Shown: one piece after another, positions 7,307-13,448 of the stretch
Layout: every line of letters begins with the position of its first letter
How positions within the stretch are numbered: position 1 is the first letter of the stretch
Assembly (NCBI GenBank): GCA_937952155.1
Contig: CALFYH010000077.1
Span: 1-14,840, forward strand
DNA: 14,840 nt
From: an uncultured Saprospiraceae bacterium
GTDB lineage: Bacteria; Bacteroidota; Bacteroidia; Chitinophagales; Saprospiraceae
Direction of reading: 5' to 3'
Position numbers and translations under genes: made by a program
Notes under the pieces: model-generated
The model's database searches: none
What the model saw: the letters and a program-made list of their open reading frames with translations, nothing else
Told to the model about the DNA's origin: nothing

Positions 7307-7350
7307 TCTATTAAAATTTGTTTGTTAAAAAATGATGATTCAAAAGTGTT

Positions 7351-7358
7351 CAAATGTA
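7351..7358 (-). promoter_or_regulatory. -7 box (TACATTTG) of the DGPF-ECF42 operon
   Basis: On the minus strand TACATTTG lies 44 nt before the ATG of the DGPF gene and matches TAnnTTTG. The -33 region is not a clear TTG. This could mean use of an alternative sigma factor, including autoregulation by the ECF42 factor, but that is inference. Confidence 0.45.
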
Positions 7359-7540
7359 AACACACCAAGATGTCGAACGAGACTCACTCTATCGGACAAA
7401 AATACACAAGAATTTTTTCAAAATTTTTCAAAAAGATCAATCTTGGAGTTAAAAGGCCTAAATTCAAGGGTATTTTAGGGAACTAGGATCTTTAATTCAA
7501 CCATTTTTGGACTATATTTTGCGCATACCTATTTCCTATT
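7359..7540. other. Intergenic stretch between the DGPF operon and the first cassette
   Basis: AT-rich and without a supportable gene. It contains a short tandem of two near-identical 10-mers (AATTTTTTCA and AAATTTTTCA at 7411-7430). No promoter or hairpin stands out. Confidence 0.4.
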
Positions 7541-7630
7541 TCTGCGGAATCTCAATGATAATACCTACATTCCGCAGATTTAATGTATTATATTTGCGGA
7601 ATCATGTATATTTGTGCACATTCCGCAGAT
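7541..7630. repeat. Cassette 1 upstream repeat: two palindromic units
   Basis: Unit one has perfect 10-bp arms TCTGCGGAAT (7541-7550) and ATTCCGCAGA (7569-7578). Unit two has TGCGGAAT (7595-7602) and ATTCCGCA (7620-7627). The same arrangement recurs after the gene at 9089-9178. Over 7541-7603 versus 9089-9151 the two copies align without gaps at about 52 of 63 positions (hand count). Two promoter boxes lie in the second unit of this copy. It ends 18 nt before the ATG. Confidence 0.85.
7589..7614 (+). promoter_or_regulatory. Two TATATTTG promoter boxes inside the upstream repeat of cassette 1
   Basis: TATATTTG occurs at 7589-7596 and at 7607-7614, both perfect matches to TAnnTTTG. The first runs into the palindrome arm TGCGGAAT, so a protein bound to the palindrome would block transcription. 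The second would give a leader of about 28 nt to the ATG at 7649. Clear -33 elements are not seen. Neither box is present in the downstream repeat copy. Confidence 0.5.
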
Positions 7631-7648
7631 ATAATACAATTTTATACC

Positions 7649-9073
7649 ATGGTAGGACGTCAAAAGGAGATAGAAATACTCACAAAAGCATTCACTTCAA
7701 ACAAGCCCGAACTCATAGCCGTTTTTGGTAGAAGACGCGTAGGTAAAACTTATTTGGTAAGACAATTTTTTAGTGACAAAATAGACTTCGAACTTACTGG
7801 ATTGAAAGATGGTACCAAGCAGCAACAGTTAAGGAATTTTTCGTATAGTCTGAAAGATGCACTAAAAAGGAACGAACTACCAACTATTCCGGTGGACTGG
7901 CTCGAGGCTTTTCATCAATTGAAGGAATTTCTCGAGTCCGAAAATATGTCACATAGAAAAAAAGTTGTCTTTATTGACGAAATGCCTTGGATTGCCGCAG
8001 GCAGGTCGGATTTTCTGACAGGCTTCAGTTATTTTTGGAATAGTTATGCATCCAAAGCCAATATAGTAGTGATTATCTGTGGATCAGCTACCGCTTGGAT
8101 GACACAAAAAATCATTAACAACAAGGGTAGTCTGCACAATCGAGTTACGCAACAAATACATATACAGCCATTTACACTCTCTGAAACAGAAGCTTTTCTG
8201 AAACGTAATAATGTTCTGCTGGATCGATACCAAATCATACTCTTGTACATGGCGATGGGTGGCATACCTCTCTATTTGGAACAAATACAAGAAGGACAAA
8301 GCGCTGTCCAAAATATAGATCGTATCTGTTTTCAGCATCACGGTTTTCTGAGAAATGAATTTGACAATTTGTACAAAGCACTTTTCAATAATGCAGATCG
8401 CTACATGCTGATAGTCAATTCGTTATCATCATCTTGGAAAGGAATGGATAGATCAGAGATTGTACTTAATGCCGGTATTAAAGATGGTGGAGGGCTGACT
8501 GCGATGTTAAGGGATCTGGAAATGTCAGGTTTTATATCTTCCTATGTTCCTTATGGTAAAAAGAAAAAAAATACGCTATACCGTTTGAGTGATTGTTATT
8601 CGTTGTTTTATTTGAGGTTTATACAAAATTCACCTATTAAAGAGACGCAATCATATCTTTCGCTAAGTCAAACGCAATCTTGGAAAACATGGACTGGATA
8701 CGCATTCGAAAATATATGTCTCTTGCACATAAGCAATATTAAAGCATCGTTGGGAATTGCCGGCGTTCAAACGAGTCAGTACAGTTTTTTTGCTAAGGCA
8801 AGTGATGAAAACGAAGGTACTCAGATAGACCTTCTGATCGACAGACATGATAATGTGATCAATCTTTGCGAAATCAAGTTTTATAATGAAGAGATGATCC
8901 TTACTAAAGTCGATGCTGAAAATATCCGTAAGAAAAAAAGTATTTTCAAGTTTATAACAAAAACCAAAAAGCAGGTATTTATCACGATGATTACCAGTTT
9001 TGGAATGCAAAGAAATAAAAACACTATAGGTCTGATTGACAATATTTTGACAGCAGATGCACTATTTACATAA
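7649..9073 (+). CDS. ATPase of the archaeal-type AAA family with C-terminal DUF234-like nuclease domain
   Basis: From ATG 7649 the protein has 474 residues and begins MVGRQKEIEIL, the usual start of this family. An upstream in-frame ATG at 7583 would add 22 residues encoded by the palindromic repeat and is unlikely. Walker A is GRRRVGKT (27-34) and Walker B is KVVFIDEMPW with DE at 110-111. A sensor segment ICGSATAWM follows. About residues 250-305 look like a winged helix (RSEIVLNAGI, then LRDLEMSGFI). The C-terminus has a PD-(D/E)XK-like pattern: QIDLL with D394, then CEIKF with E408 and K410. Family members are usually solitary and of unknown function, with links to DNA or to toxin-like roles unproven. 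The gene is enclosed by a pair of palindromic direct repeats and runs opposite to the genes on both sides. Confidence 0.85.
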   Translation: MVGRQKEIEILTKAFTSNKPELIAVFGRRRVGKTYLVRQFFSDKIDFELTGLKDGTKQQQLRNFSYSLKDALKRNELPTIPVDWLEAFHQLKEFLESENMSHRKKVVFIDEMPWIAAGRSDFLTGFSYFWNSYASKANIVVIICGSATAWMTQKIINNKGSLHNRVTQQIHIQPFTLSETEAFLKRNNVLLDRYQIILLYMAMGGIPLYLEQIQEGQSAVQNIDRICFQHHGFLRNEFDNLYKALFNNADRYMLIVNSLSSSWKGMDRSEIVLNAGIKDGGGLTAMLRDLEMSGFISSYVPYGKKKKNTLYRLSDCYSLFYLRFIQNSPIKETQSYLSLSQTQSWKTWTGYAFENICLLHISNIKASLGIAGVQTSQYSFFAKASDENEGTQIDLLIDRHDNVINLCEIKFYNEEMILTKVDAENIRKKKSIFKFITKTKKQVFITMITSFGMQRNKNTIGLIDNILTADALFT

Positions 9074-9088
9074 GGCCTTAAACCTAAT

Positions 9089-9178
9089 TCTGCGGAATCT
9101 TTATAATTATACCTACTTTCCGCAGATTTAATATGCTAATTCTGCGGAATCTATCATTTTTTACCCATTTTCCGCAGG
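9089..9178. repeat. Cassette 1 downstream repeat: two palindromic units
   Basis: Direct copy of the repeat at 7541-7630. Unit one has TCTGCGGAAT (9089-9098) and TTTCCGCAGA (9117-9126). Unit two has CTGCGGAA (9142-9149) and TTCCGCAG (9170-9177). It begins 15 nt after the TAA stop. The position matching the first promoter box reads TAATTCTG (9137-9144), and the second box is also absent. It could act as a terminator hairpin, but no U-run follows. Confidence 0.85.
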
Positions 9179-9231
9179 TAAAGGTTATCAATGCTGATGA
9201 ATGGCCGCACAATTGCCCTTACTAATTAGTG

Positions 9232-9304
9232 AATTTTTTATCAAAATACTCACTTTTGGCGATCGTAATCGTAAATAAGTATGTATATTTGCGATTATAA
9301 CCGC
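9232..9304. repeat. Cassette 2 upstream repeat, a 73-bp direct repeat with a 19-bp inverted repeat
   Basis: It aligns without gaps to 10434-10506, about 63 of 73 identical by hand count. It contains an imperfect palindrome: GCGATCGTAATCGTAAATA (9259-9277) and TATTTGCGATTATAACCGC (9286-9304) pair at 15 of 19 positions around an 8-bp spacer. The repeat ends 5 nt before the ATG of the ATPase gene. Confidence 0.88.
9284..9291 (+). promoter_or_regulatory. TATATTTG promoter box inside the upstream repeat of cassette 2
   Basis: A perfect TAnnTTTG match. Six of its eight bases (9286-9291) belong to the right arm of the palindrome. It lies 18 nt before the ATG, giving a leader of about 12 nt. In the downstream repeat the same position reads TTTTTCAG (10486-10493), so the promoter exists only at the upstream end. 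Confidence 0.55.
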
Positions 9305-9309
9305 AAATA

Positions 9310-10428
9310 ATGATAAAAAGAGCACTTTTTGAAGCAATTAAAACAAAAATAGACTTTAAAAAAGCAATCATTCTGCTAGGGCCAAGGCAAGTAGGGAAAA
9401 CTTTTTTAATTCAAAAGATAACGGAAGAAGTGAAATTACCTTATTTGATGGTCAATGGAGACAATCCAGCAGACAGGCTGCTTTGGACTAATCCTGACTT
9501 TCAATTGGTTCGATCTTTGATTGCCCCTTATCGGTTGATCGTAATAGATGATGCCCAGCGAATAGAAAATATTGGCCTTACGGTAAAAATGATTGTAGAT
9601 GCCAAGATGGAAAAACAAGTTATCATCACCGGATCATCTGCGCTCGGACTTGGAGATACCATCCAAGAGCCGTTGACTGGACGAAAATGGGAATTCACTA
9701 TATTTCCAATAGCATGGTCAGAACTTAAGGAGACCTATACGTTGGTAAAATCCATTCCTATGCTTGAGCAACTTTTGGTTTATGGCAGCTATCCAGAAAT
9801 AATCATTGAAAATGAAAAAGAAGAGTTGCTCAGTTCTTTATCTGGAAGCTATCTTTACAAGGATATTTTGGAGCTCGGAGGCATCAGAAAACCAGAAGTA
9901 TTGATACGATTGCTTCAAGCATTGGCATGGCAAGTGGGTAGTGAAGTCTCTTATAATGAGCTTTCTAGAACTGTTGGAATCGATAGGGAGACTGTGGCAA
10001 GTTACATAGATTTGTTGGAGAAAAGCTTTGTAGTTTATCGTTTGAGTCCTCTATCGCGCAATGAACGAAAGGAAATCTCCACTTCAAGGAAAATTTACTT
10101 TTATGATAATGGCATTCGCAATGCAATTATCAATAATTTTAATCCTATAGAACAGCGCAATGATGTGGGTGCTTTATGGGAAAACTATTTTATTACTGAA
10201 AGGCTGAAATTAAGTACTTATCAAAAACTTCCTGTAAAAAGTTGGTTTTGGCGCAGTAAAATGCATGCCGAAATTGATTACGTAGAAGAAGGAAGCGATG
10301 GTTTTACCGCTTTTGAATTAAAATGGAATGATAAAAAAACATCCAAATTTAGTACAACATTTACAGATTTTTACCAGCCCAGAGAGACTTTTATTATCAA
10401 TAAGAGCAATTTCTGGGACCAGCTGTGA
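9310..10428 (+). CDS. AAA_14 / DUF4143 ATPase with C-terminal nuclease-like domain
   Basis: A 372-residue protein of the common AAA_14-DUF4143 family. Walker A is GPRQVGKT (24-31). Walker B reads LIVIDDAQ (76-83), where family members normally have DEAQ: the catalytic glutamate is replaced by aspartate at residue 81. The sensor segment is ITGSSALGLGD (106-116). A winged helix spans about 196-245 (VSYNELSRTVGIDRETVASY). DUF4143 ends in a PD-(D/E)XK-like pattern with D323, E336 and K338 (EIDYV, then FELKW). The biological role of the family is not established. The gene is alone between 73-bp direct repeats that lie 5 nt from both its start and its stop. It follows cassette 1 by 54 bp. ATG 9310 directly follows the promoter and repeat, so the start is firm. 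Confidence 0.9.
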   Translation: MIKRALFEAIKTKIDFKKAIILLGPRQVGKTFLIQKITEEVKLPYLMVNGDNPADRLLWTNPDFQLVRSLIAPYRLIVIDDAQRIENIGLTVKMIVDAKMEKQVIITGSSALGLGDTIQEPLTGRKWEFTIFPIAWSELKETYTLVKSIPMLEQLLVYGSYPEIIIENEKEELLSSLSGSYLYKDILELGGIRKPEVLIRLLQALAWQVGSEVSYNELSRTVGIDRETVASYIDLLEKSFVVYRLSPLSRNERKEISTSRKIYFYDNGIRNAIINNFNPIEQRNDVGALWENYFITERLKLSTYQKLPVKSWFWRSKMHAEIDYVEEGSDGFTAFELKWNDKKTSKFSTTFTDFYQPRETFIINKSNFWDQL

Positions 10429-10433
10429 AGCCT

Positions 10434-10506
10434 AATTTTTTATCAAAATACACACGTTTATCGATCATAATCGCAAATAAGTATGTTTTTCAGCGATTAT
10501 AACCGC
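10434..10506. repeat. Cassette 2 downstream repeat
   Basis: Direct copy of 9232-9304, starting 5 nt after the TGA stop and opening with the identical 17 bases AATTTTTTATCAAAATA. The right arm GCGATTATAACCGC is fully kept (10493-10506). The left arm is partly diverged, so the palindrome is weaker than in the upstream copy. It ends 15 nt before the stop of the oppositely oriented thioesterase gene. Confidence 0.88.
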
Positions 10507-10521
10507 CAAAAACAATAATTA

Positions 10522-10950
10522 TTAATCTTGCTCAAATCTTCTGATCGCATCAATAGTAGTTGGTGACCAAGTTGATTTTTGCAGCTTTTCGTAGTCATAA
10601 CATACAATTTTGGCAGTGATGATAGCAGCTACTTTATTGTATTTCTGGCTCACAATGATCTGCTCTGTCTTGAAGCTCGTCTCATCTATAGTCTCCATCA
10701 TACATCGGCTACCAACCCAAATCTTATCTGGATATGTCAATGGGAAGATGAACTTGATATATGTATCCGCCAAGATGATATTGTCACCACCTTTATGAAA
10801 TCCCAACCCAATATCGTCCATGTACTGAATACGCGCAGATTCCGCATATCGAAGATACATGATATTATTGACATGTTGCGCTGCATCTTGGTCTCCCCAA
10901 GCTACTTTGGTTTCGAAAATGCTTTTAAAATCTTTAAGTAAATCGCTCAT
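10522..10950 (-). CDS. Hotdog-fold acyl-CoA thioesterase (4HBT / YbgC-like)
   Basis: A 142-residue cytoplasmic enzyme likely to hydrolyse acyl-CoA thioesters. The family signature is near the N-terminus: WGDQDAAQHVNNIMYLRYAE, with D22 at the position of the catalytic aspartate of 4-hydroxybenzoyl-CoA thioesterases and E37 on the following helix. Full length for the family. Substrate specificity cannot be read from the sequence. It lies 60 bp after pgi on the same strand. A box one base off consensus (TACATTTA, plus-strand 10987-10994) could give it its own promoter, otherwise it is read from pgi. Its 3' end lies 15 nt from the cassette 2 repeat, so the cassettes sit directly at its end. Confidence 0.88.
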   Translation of the reverse strand: MSDLLKDFKSIFETKVAWGDQDAAQHVNNIMYLRYAESARIQYMDDIGLGFHKGGDNIILADTYIKFIFPLTYPDKIWVGSRCMMETIDETSFKTEQIIVSQKYNKVAAIITAKIVCYDYEKLQKSTWSPTTIDAIRRFEQD

Positions 10951-11010
10951 ATTTTCTGTATTTTGACCAAACAGTGCTTTTATTTTTAAATGTAAATTCC
11001 AACGTGGTAC

Positions 11011-12660
11011 TTATTGCTTCATTTCTTTCCAGATATTGATCAGACCATTGGTAGATGCATCAAAAACATGCGTTGGACCTTCATTCTCAAGTTCTGGAAT
11101 GATCTTACCAGCGAGTTGCTTTCCGAGTTCCACGCCCCATTGGTCGAAGCTAAATATATTCCAAATCACGCCTTGTACAAAGATTTTGTGTTCGTACATG
11201 GCAATCAACATGCCGAGTGTCTCAGGGTCAAGTTTTTTAACCAAGATCGAATTGGTAGGGCGATTGCCTTCGAACACTTTAAATGGAACCAACGGCATAT
11301 AATCTTCTGGCTTCTTTCCAGCCTTTTCAAACTCAGCAATGACCTCTTCCTTGGTTTTGCCTTGCATGAGTGCTTGTGTTTGTGCAAAAAAATTGGACAT
11401 AAGCAAAGTGTGATGATTGCCAACTGGATTGTATGAGACAGCAGCCGCAATAAAATCGCATGGAATCAATCTCGTACCTTGGTGGATGAGTTGATAAAAA
11501 GCATGCTGACCGTTTGTACCTGGCTCGCCCCAAATGATTGGTCCTGTTTGATAAGATACAGGCTTTCCGTTGCGGTCGATACTTTTACCATTGCTTTCCA
11601 TATTGCCTTGCTGAAAATATGCCGCAAACCTATGCAAATATTGATCATACGGCAAAATCGCTTCTGATTCTGCTCCACAGAAATTGGTATGCCATATACC
11701 AATCAAAGCCAATAATACAGGTATATTTTTTTCAAATGGCGTCTTGGCAAAATGCCTATCCATCTTATAAAATCCAGTGAGCAATGACTCAAAATTATCA
11801 TAACCTATAGCCAGGGCAATCGACAAACCAATAGCTGATGTCATTGAATATCTACCGCCTACCCAATCCCAAAATTCAAACATATTGTCCGTATCTATGC
11901 CGAAAGCTGCTACATCTTTTGTATTGGTAGATAAGGCTACAAAGTGCTTTTTGACATGTTGAGCATCAATGGCTTTAGTTAAAAAAATCTCTCTTGCTGT
12001 AAAGGCATTGGCCATGGTTTCTTGGGTAGTAAATGTCTTGGAAGCAATGAGAAACAATGTAGTCTCCATATCGAGTTTTTTAGTCACTTCGATGATATGC
12101 GTAGCATCTACATTGGATACAAAATGTACATTGAGCCTAGATTTAAATGGCCGAAGTGCTTCAGACACCATTACAGGGCCTAGATCTGATCCACCAATAC
12201 CGATATTTACAACATCAGTGATTTGTTTTCCTGTATATCCTTTCCATTTTCCAGTAATTACTTGATCGGCAAATTTTTTCATTTTGGCCTTTACAGCCTT
12301 AACCTGTGGCATCACATCATGCCCATCTATGATTATTGGCTGGGCTGATTTATTGCGTAAAGCCGTATGCAAAACTGCCCTATTTTCAGTAACGTTTATC
12401 TTCTCGCCATGAAACATAGCTTGGATTGCATCCTTGAGTTTACAACTTTTTGCTAATTGGACCAGCAGAGACATTGTTTCGTCAGTGACGTTATTTTTGG
12501 AATAATCAACCAAGATATCATCAAGCATTATTGAAAACTTCGAGAATCGGTCTTTATCATTAGCAAATAAATCCTTAATCTTATTTTCCTTCGTTGATTT
12601 GTAATGTTTAATCAGTCGTCGCCATGCTGGTGTAGAAGTTGGATCGATATTATATAACAT
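11011..12660 (-). CDS. pgi: Glucose-6-phosphate isomerase
   Basis: Interconverts glucose 6-phosphate and fructose 6-phosphate in glycolysis and gluconeogenesis, in the cytoplasm. The 549-residue length is normal for the long bacterial form. Diagnostic parts are VVNIGIGGSDLGP (150-162), the signature DWVGGRYSMTSAIGL (265-279), GNMESNGKS (352-360) and GTNGQHAFYQLIHQG (381-395). The residues matching the known catalytic set are present: E355, H386 and K514 (in FDQWGVELGK). The start ATG at 12660 follows a TATCTTTG promoter box on the minus strand. The upstream neighbour is a lipoprotein gene on the same strand and the downstream neighbour is a thioesterase; neither has an obvious pathway link. 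Nothing unusual is seen. Confidence 0.97.
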   Translation of the reverse strand: MLYNIDPTSTPAWRRLIKHYKSTKENKIKDLFANDKDRFSKFSIMLDDILVDYSKNNVTDETMSLLVQLAKSCKLKDAIQAMFHGEKINVTENRAVLHTALRNKSAQPIIIDGHDVMPQVKAVKAKMKKFADQVITGKWKGYTGKQITDVVNIGIGGSDLGPVMVSEALRPFKSRLNVHFVSNVDATHIIEVTKKLDMETTLFLIASKTFTTQETMANAFTAREIFLTKAIDAQHVKKHFVALSTNTKDVAAFGIDTDNMFEFWDWVGGRYSMTSAIGLSIALAIGYDNFESLLTGFYKMDRHFAKTPFEKNIPVLLALIGIWHTNFCGAESEAILPYDQYLHRFAAYFQQGNMESNGKSIDRNGKPVSYQTGPIIWGEPGTNGQHAFYQLIHQGTRLIPCDFIAAAVSYNPVGNHHTLLMSNFFAQTQALMQGKTKEEVIAEFEKAGKKPEDYMPLVPFKVFEGNRPTNSILVKKLDPETLGMLIAMYEHKIFVQGVIWNIFSFDQWGVELGKQLAGKIIPELENEGPTHVFDASTNGLINIWKEMKQ

Positions 12661-12682
12661 ACAGCCACTATTTTTACTGGCT

Positions 12683-12690
12683 CAAAGATA
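12683..12690 (-). promoter_or_regulatory. -7 box (TATCTTTG) of pgi
   Basis: On the minus strand TATCTTTG lies 22 nt before the pgi ATG, between pgi and the stop of the lipoprotein gene. It matches TAnnTTTG; the -33 region is not a clean TTG. It suggests pgi is transcribed on its own. Confidence 0.55.
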
Positions 12691-12700
12691 CAAAAATTGC

Positions 12701-13213
12701 TTAAAACACCGCGTAACCAAATTCTAATTTTGTCCTGATGTTACCAGGTGCGAATCTACGAAGCTTGATCCCGACTTCTATAGTTACCAATTCTGAATCA
12801 AGCGTACCTTTCAGATTGGTAGTGCTACTTAGCATGCGCAATTCTTTATCTGTACTCAATGGGACGAAATCCAAGTAATACATTTCCTTTTTTATTGCGT
12901 TTTTATCGGAAAATACATTGACCACTATTCTTTCAATAAAGTCATAATCAGCATCATTAAAAGTAGCTCGTAATAAGCCTTTGGCAGCTTTTATGTCTAA
13001 AATTGATGCAGTATCTACATTATTCAACTGTGCATTTTGAAAGAAAAAGGTGGGAACGTTTTCTATTGTAAAATAATGGGTTTCAAGTGTATTGAGATTG
13101 GTAGGAATCACAAACTCTGCATCCATCAAAGCCTGATACCTAATATCGGGATCCTTTTCGCAAGAAGTAATAATGCCAAGTACAATAAATAATACCAAAA
13201 ACCTTGTCATCAT
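12701..13213 (-). CDS. Putative lipoprotein of unknown function
   Basis: From ATG 13213 the protein has 170 residues and starts MMTRFLVLFIVLGIITSC, a signal peptide with a lipobox (ITSC, cysteine at residue 18). It should be lipid-anchored in the outer or inner membrane. A longer frame opens at 13255 but would put 14 unlikely residues ahead of the signal sequence, so 13213 (or the adjacent ATG at 13210) is preferred. The mature part shows alternating strands and no cysteine, enzymatic motif or repeat I recognise. It may be a beta-sandwich. Neighbours are pgi downstream and divergent glyA, which give no clue to function. Confidence 0.75.
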   Translation of the reverse strand: MMTRFLVLFIVLGIITSCEKDPDIRYQALMDAEFVIPTNLNTLETHYFTIENVPTFFFQNAQLNNVDTASILDIKAAKGLLRATFNDADYDFIERIVVNVFSDKNAIKKEMYYLDFVPLSTDKELRMLSSTTNLKGTLDSELVTIEVGIKLRRFAPGNIRTKLEFGYAVF

Positions 13214-13413
13214 ATGATTAGATATATTATGTAAAATGATAACACAATTAGACATCCTAATATTGTCTTTTAGAATGAAAATTCAAAACTTATTAAATGC
13301 GGCATCATCTAGATAACCAAACACAGTTATAAATAACTCTTCAAAATTGTTAGTGTTGAAAATGTTGATTAAACTTGGTTATAATTCTTCTTACCAAATT
13401 GATTTTGAATTTT

Positions 13414-13421
13414 TACCTTTG
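13414..13421 (+). promoter_or_regulatory. -7 box (TACCTTTG) of glyA
   Basis: TACCTTTG matches TAnnTTTG and ends 27 nt before the ATG at 13449. It lies inside the upstream open frame that begins at 13347, which argues that the longer frame is not translated as part of glyA. A TTA triplet stands at the -33 position with 20-nt spacing. Confidence 0.6.
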
Positions 13422-13448
13422 CAATTTTTATACTTAAAAATTAACATA

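Larger units (their letters stand above)
7541..10506 (+). other. Tandem pair of repeat-framed single-gene ATPase cassettes
   Basis: Two units share one layout: palindromic repeat with promoter, one AAA ATPase gene with winged-helix and PD-(D/E)XK-like parts, then a direct copy of the repeat without promoter. The repeats of the two units are different sequences, and 53 bp separate the units. Both genes read opposite to the minus-strand genes on either side. No transposase or integrase is present. Whether these units move, or the repeats are regulatory sites for the encoded proteins, is not shown by the sequence. Confidence 0.6.

Noticed and set aside
7583..7648. Upstream start at 7583 for the cassette 1 ATPase
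   Set aside because: The extra 22 codons are the palindromic repeat and promoter boxes; family members start at the MVGRQKE position.
7541..10506. Integron attC-type cassettes or IS200/IS605-like elements
   Set aside because: The repeats lie on both sides of each gene, lack attC core sites, and no integrase or transposase gene is present in the window.
10579..10941. A 120-codon plus-strand frame opposite the thioesterase gene
   Set aside because: Shadow of a well-supported hotdog thioesterase; no independent support.
11014..11780. Several plus- and minus-strand open frames within pgi
   Set aside because: They overlap a complete, conserved enzyme gene and show no protein-like features of their own.
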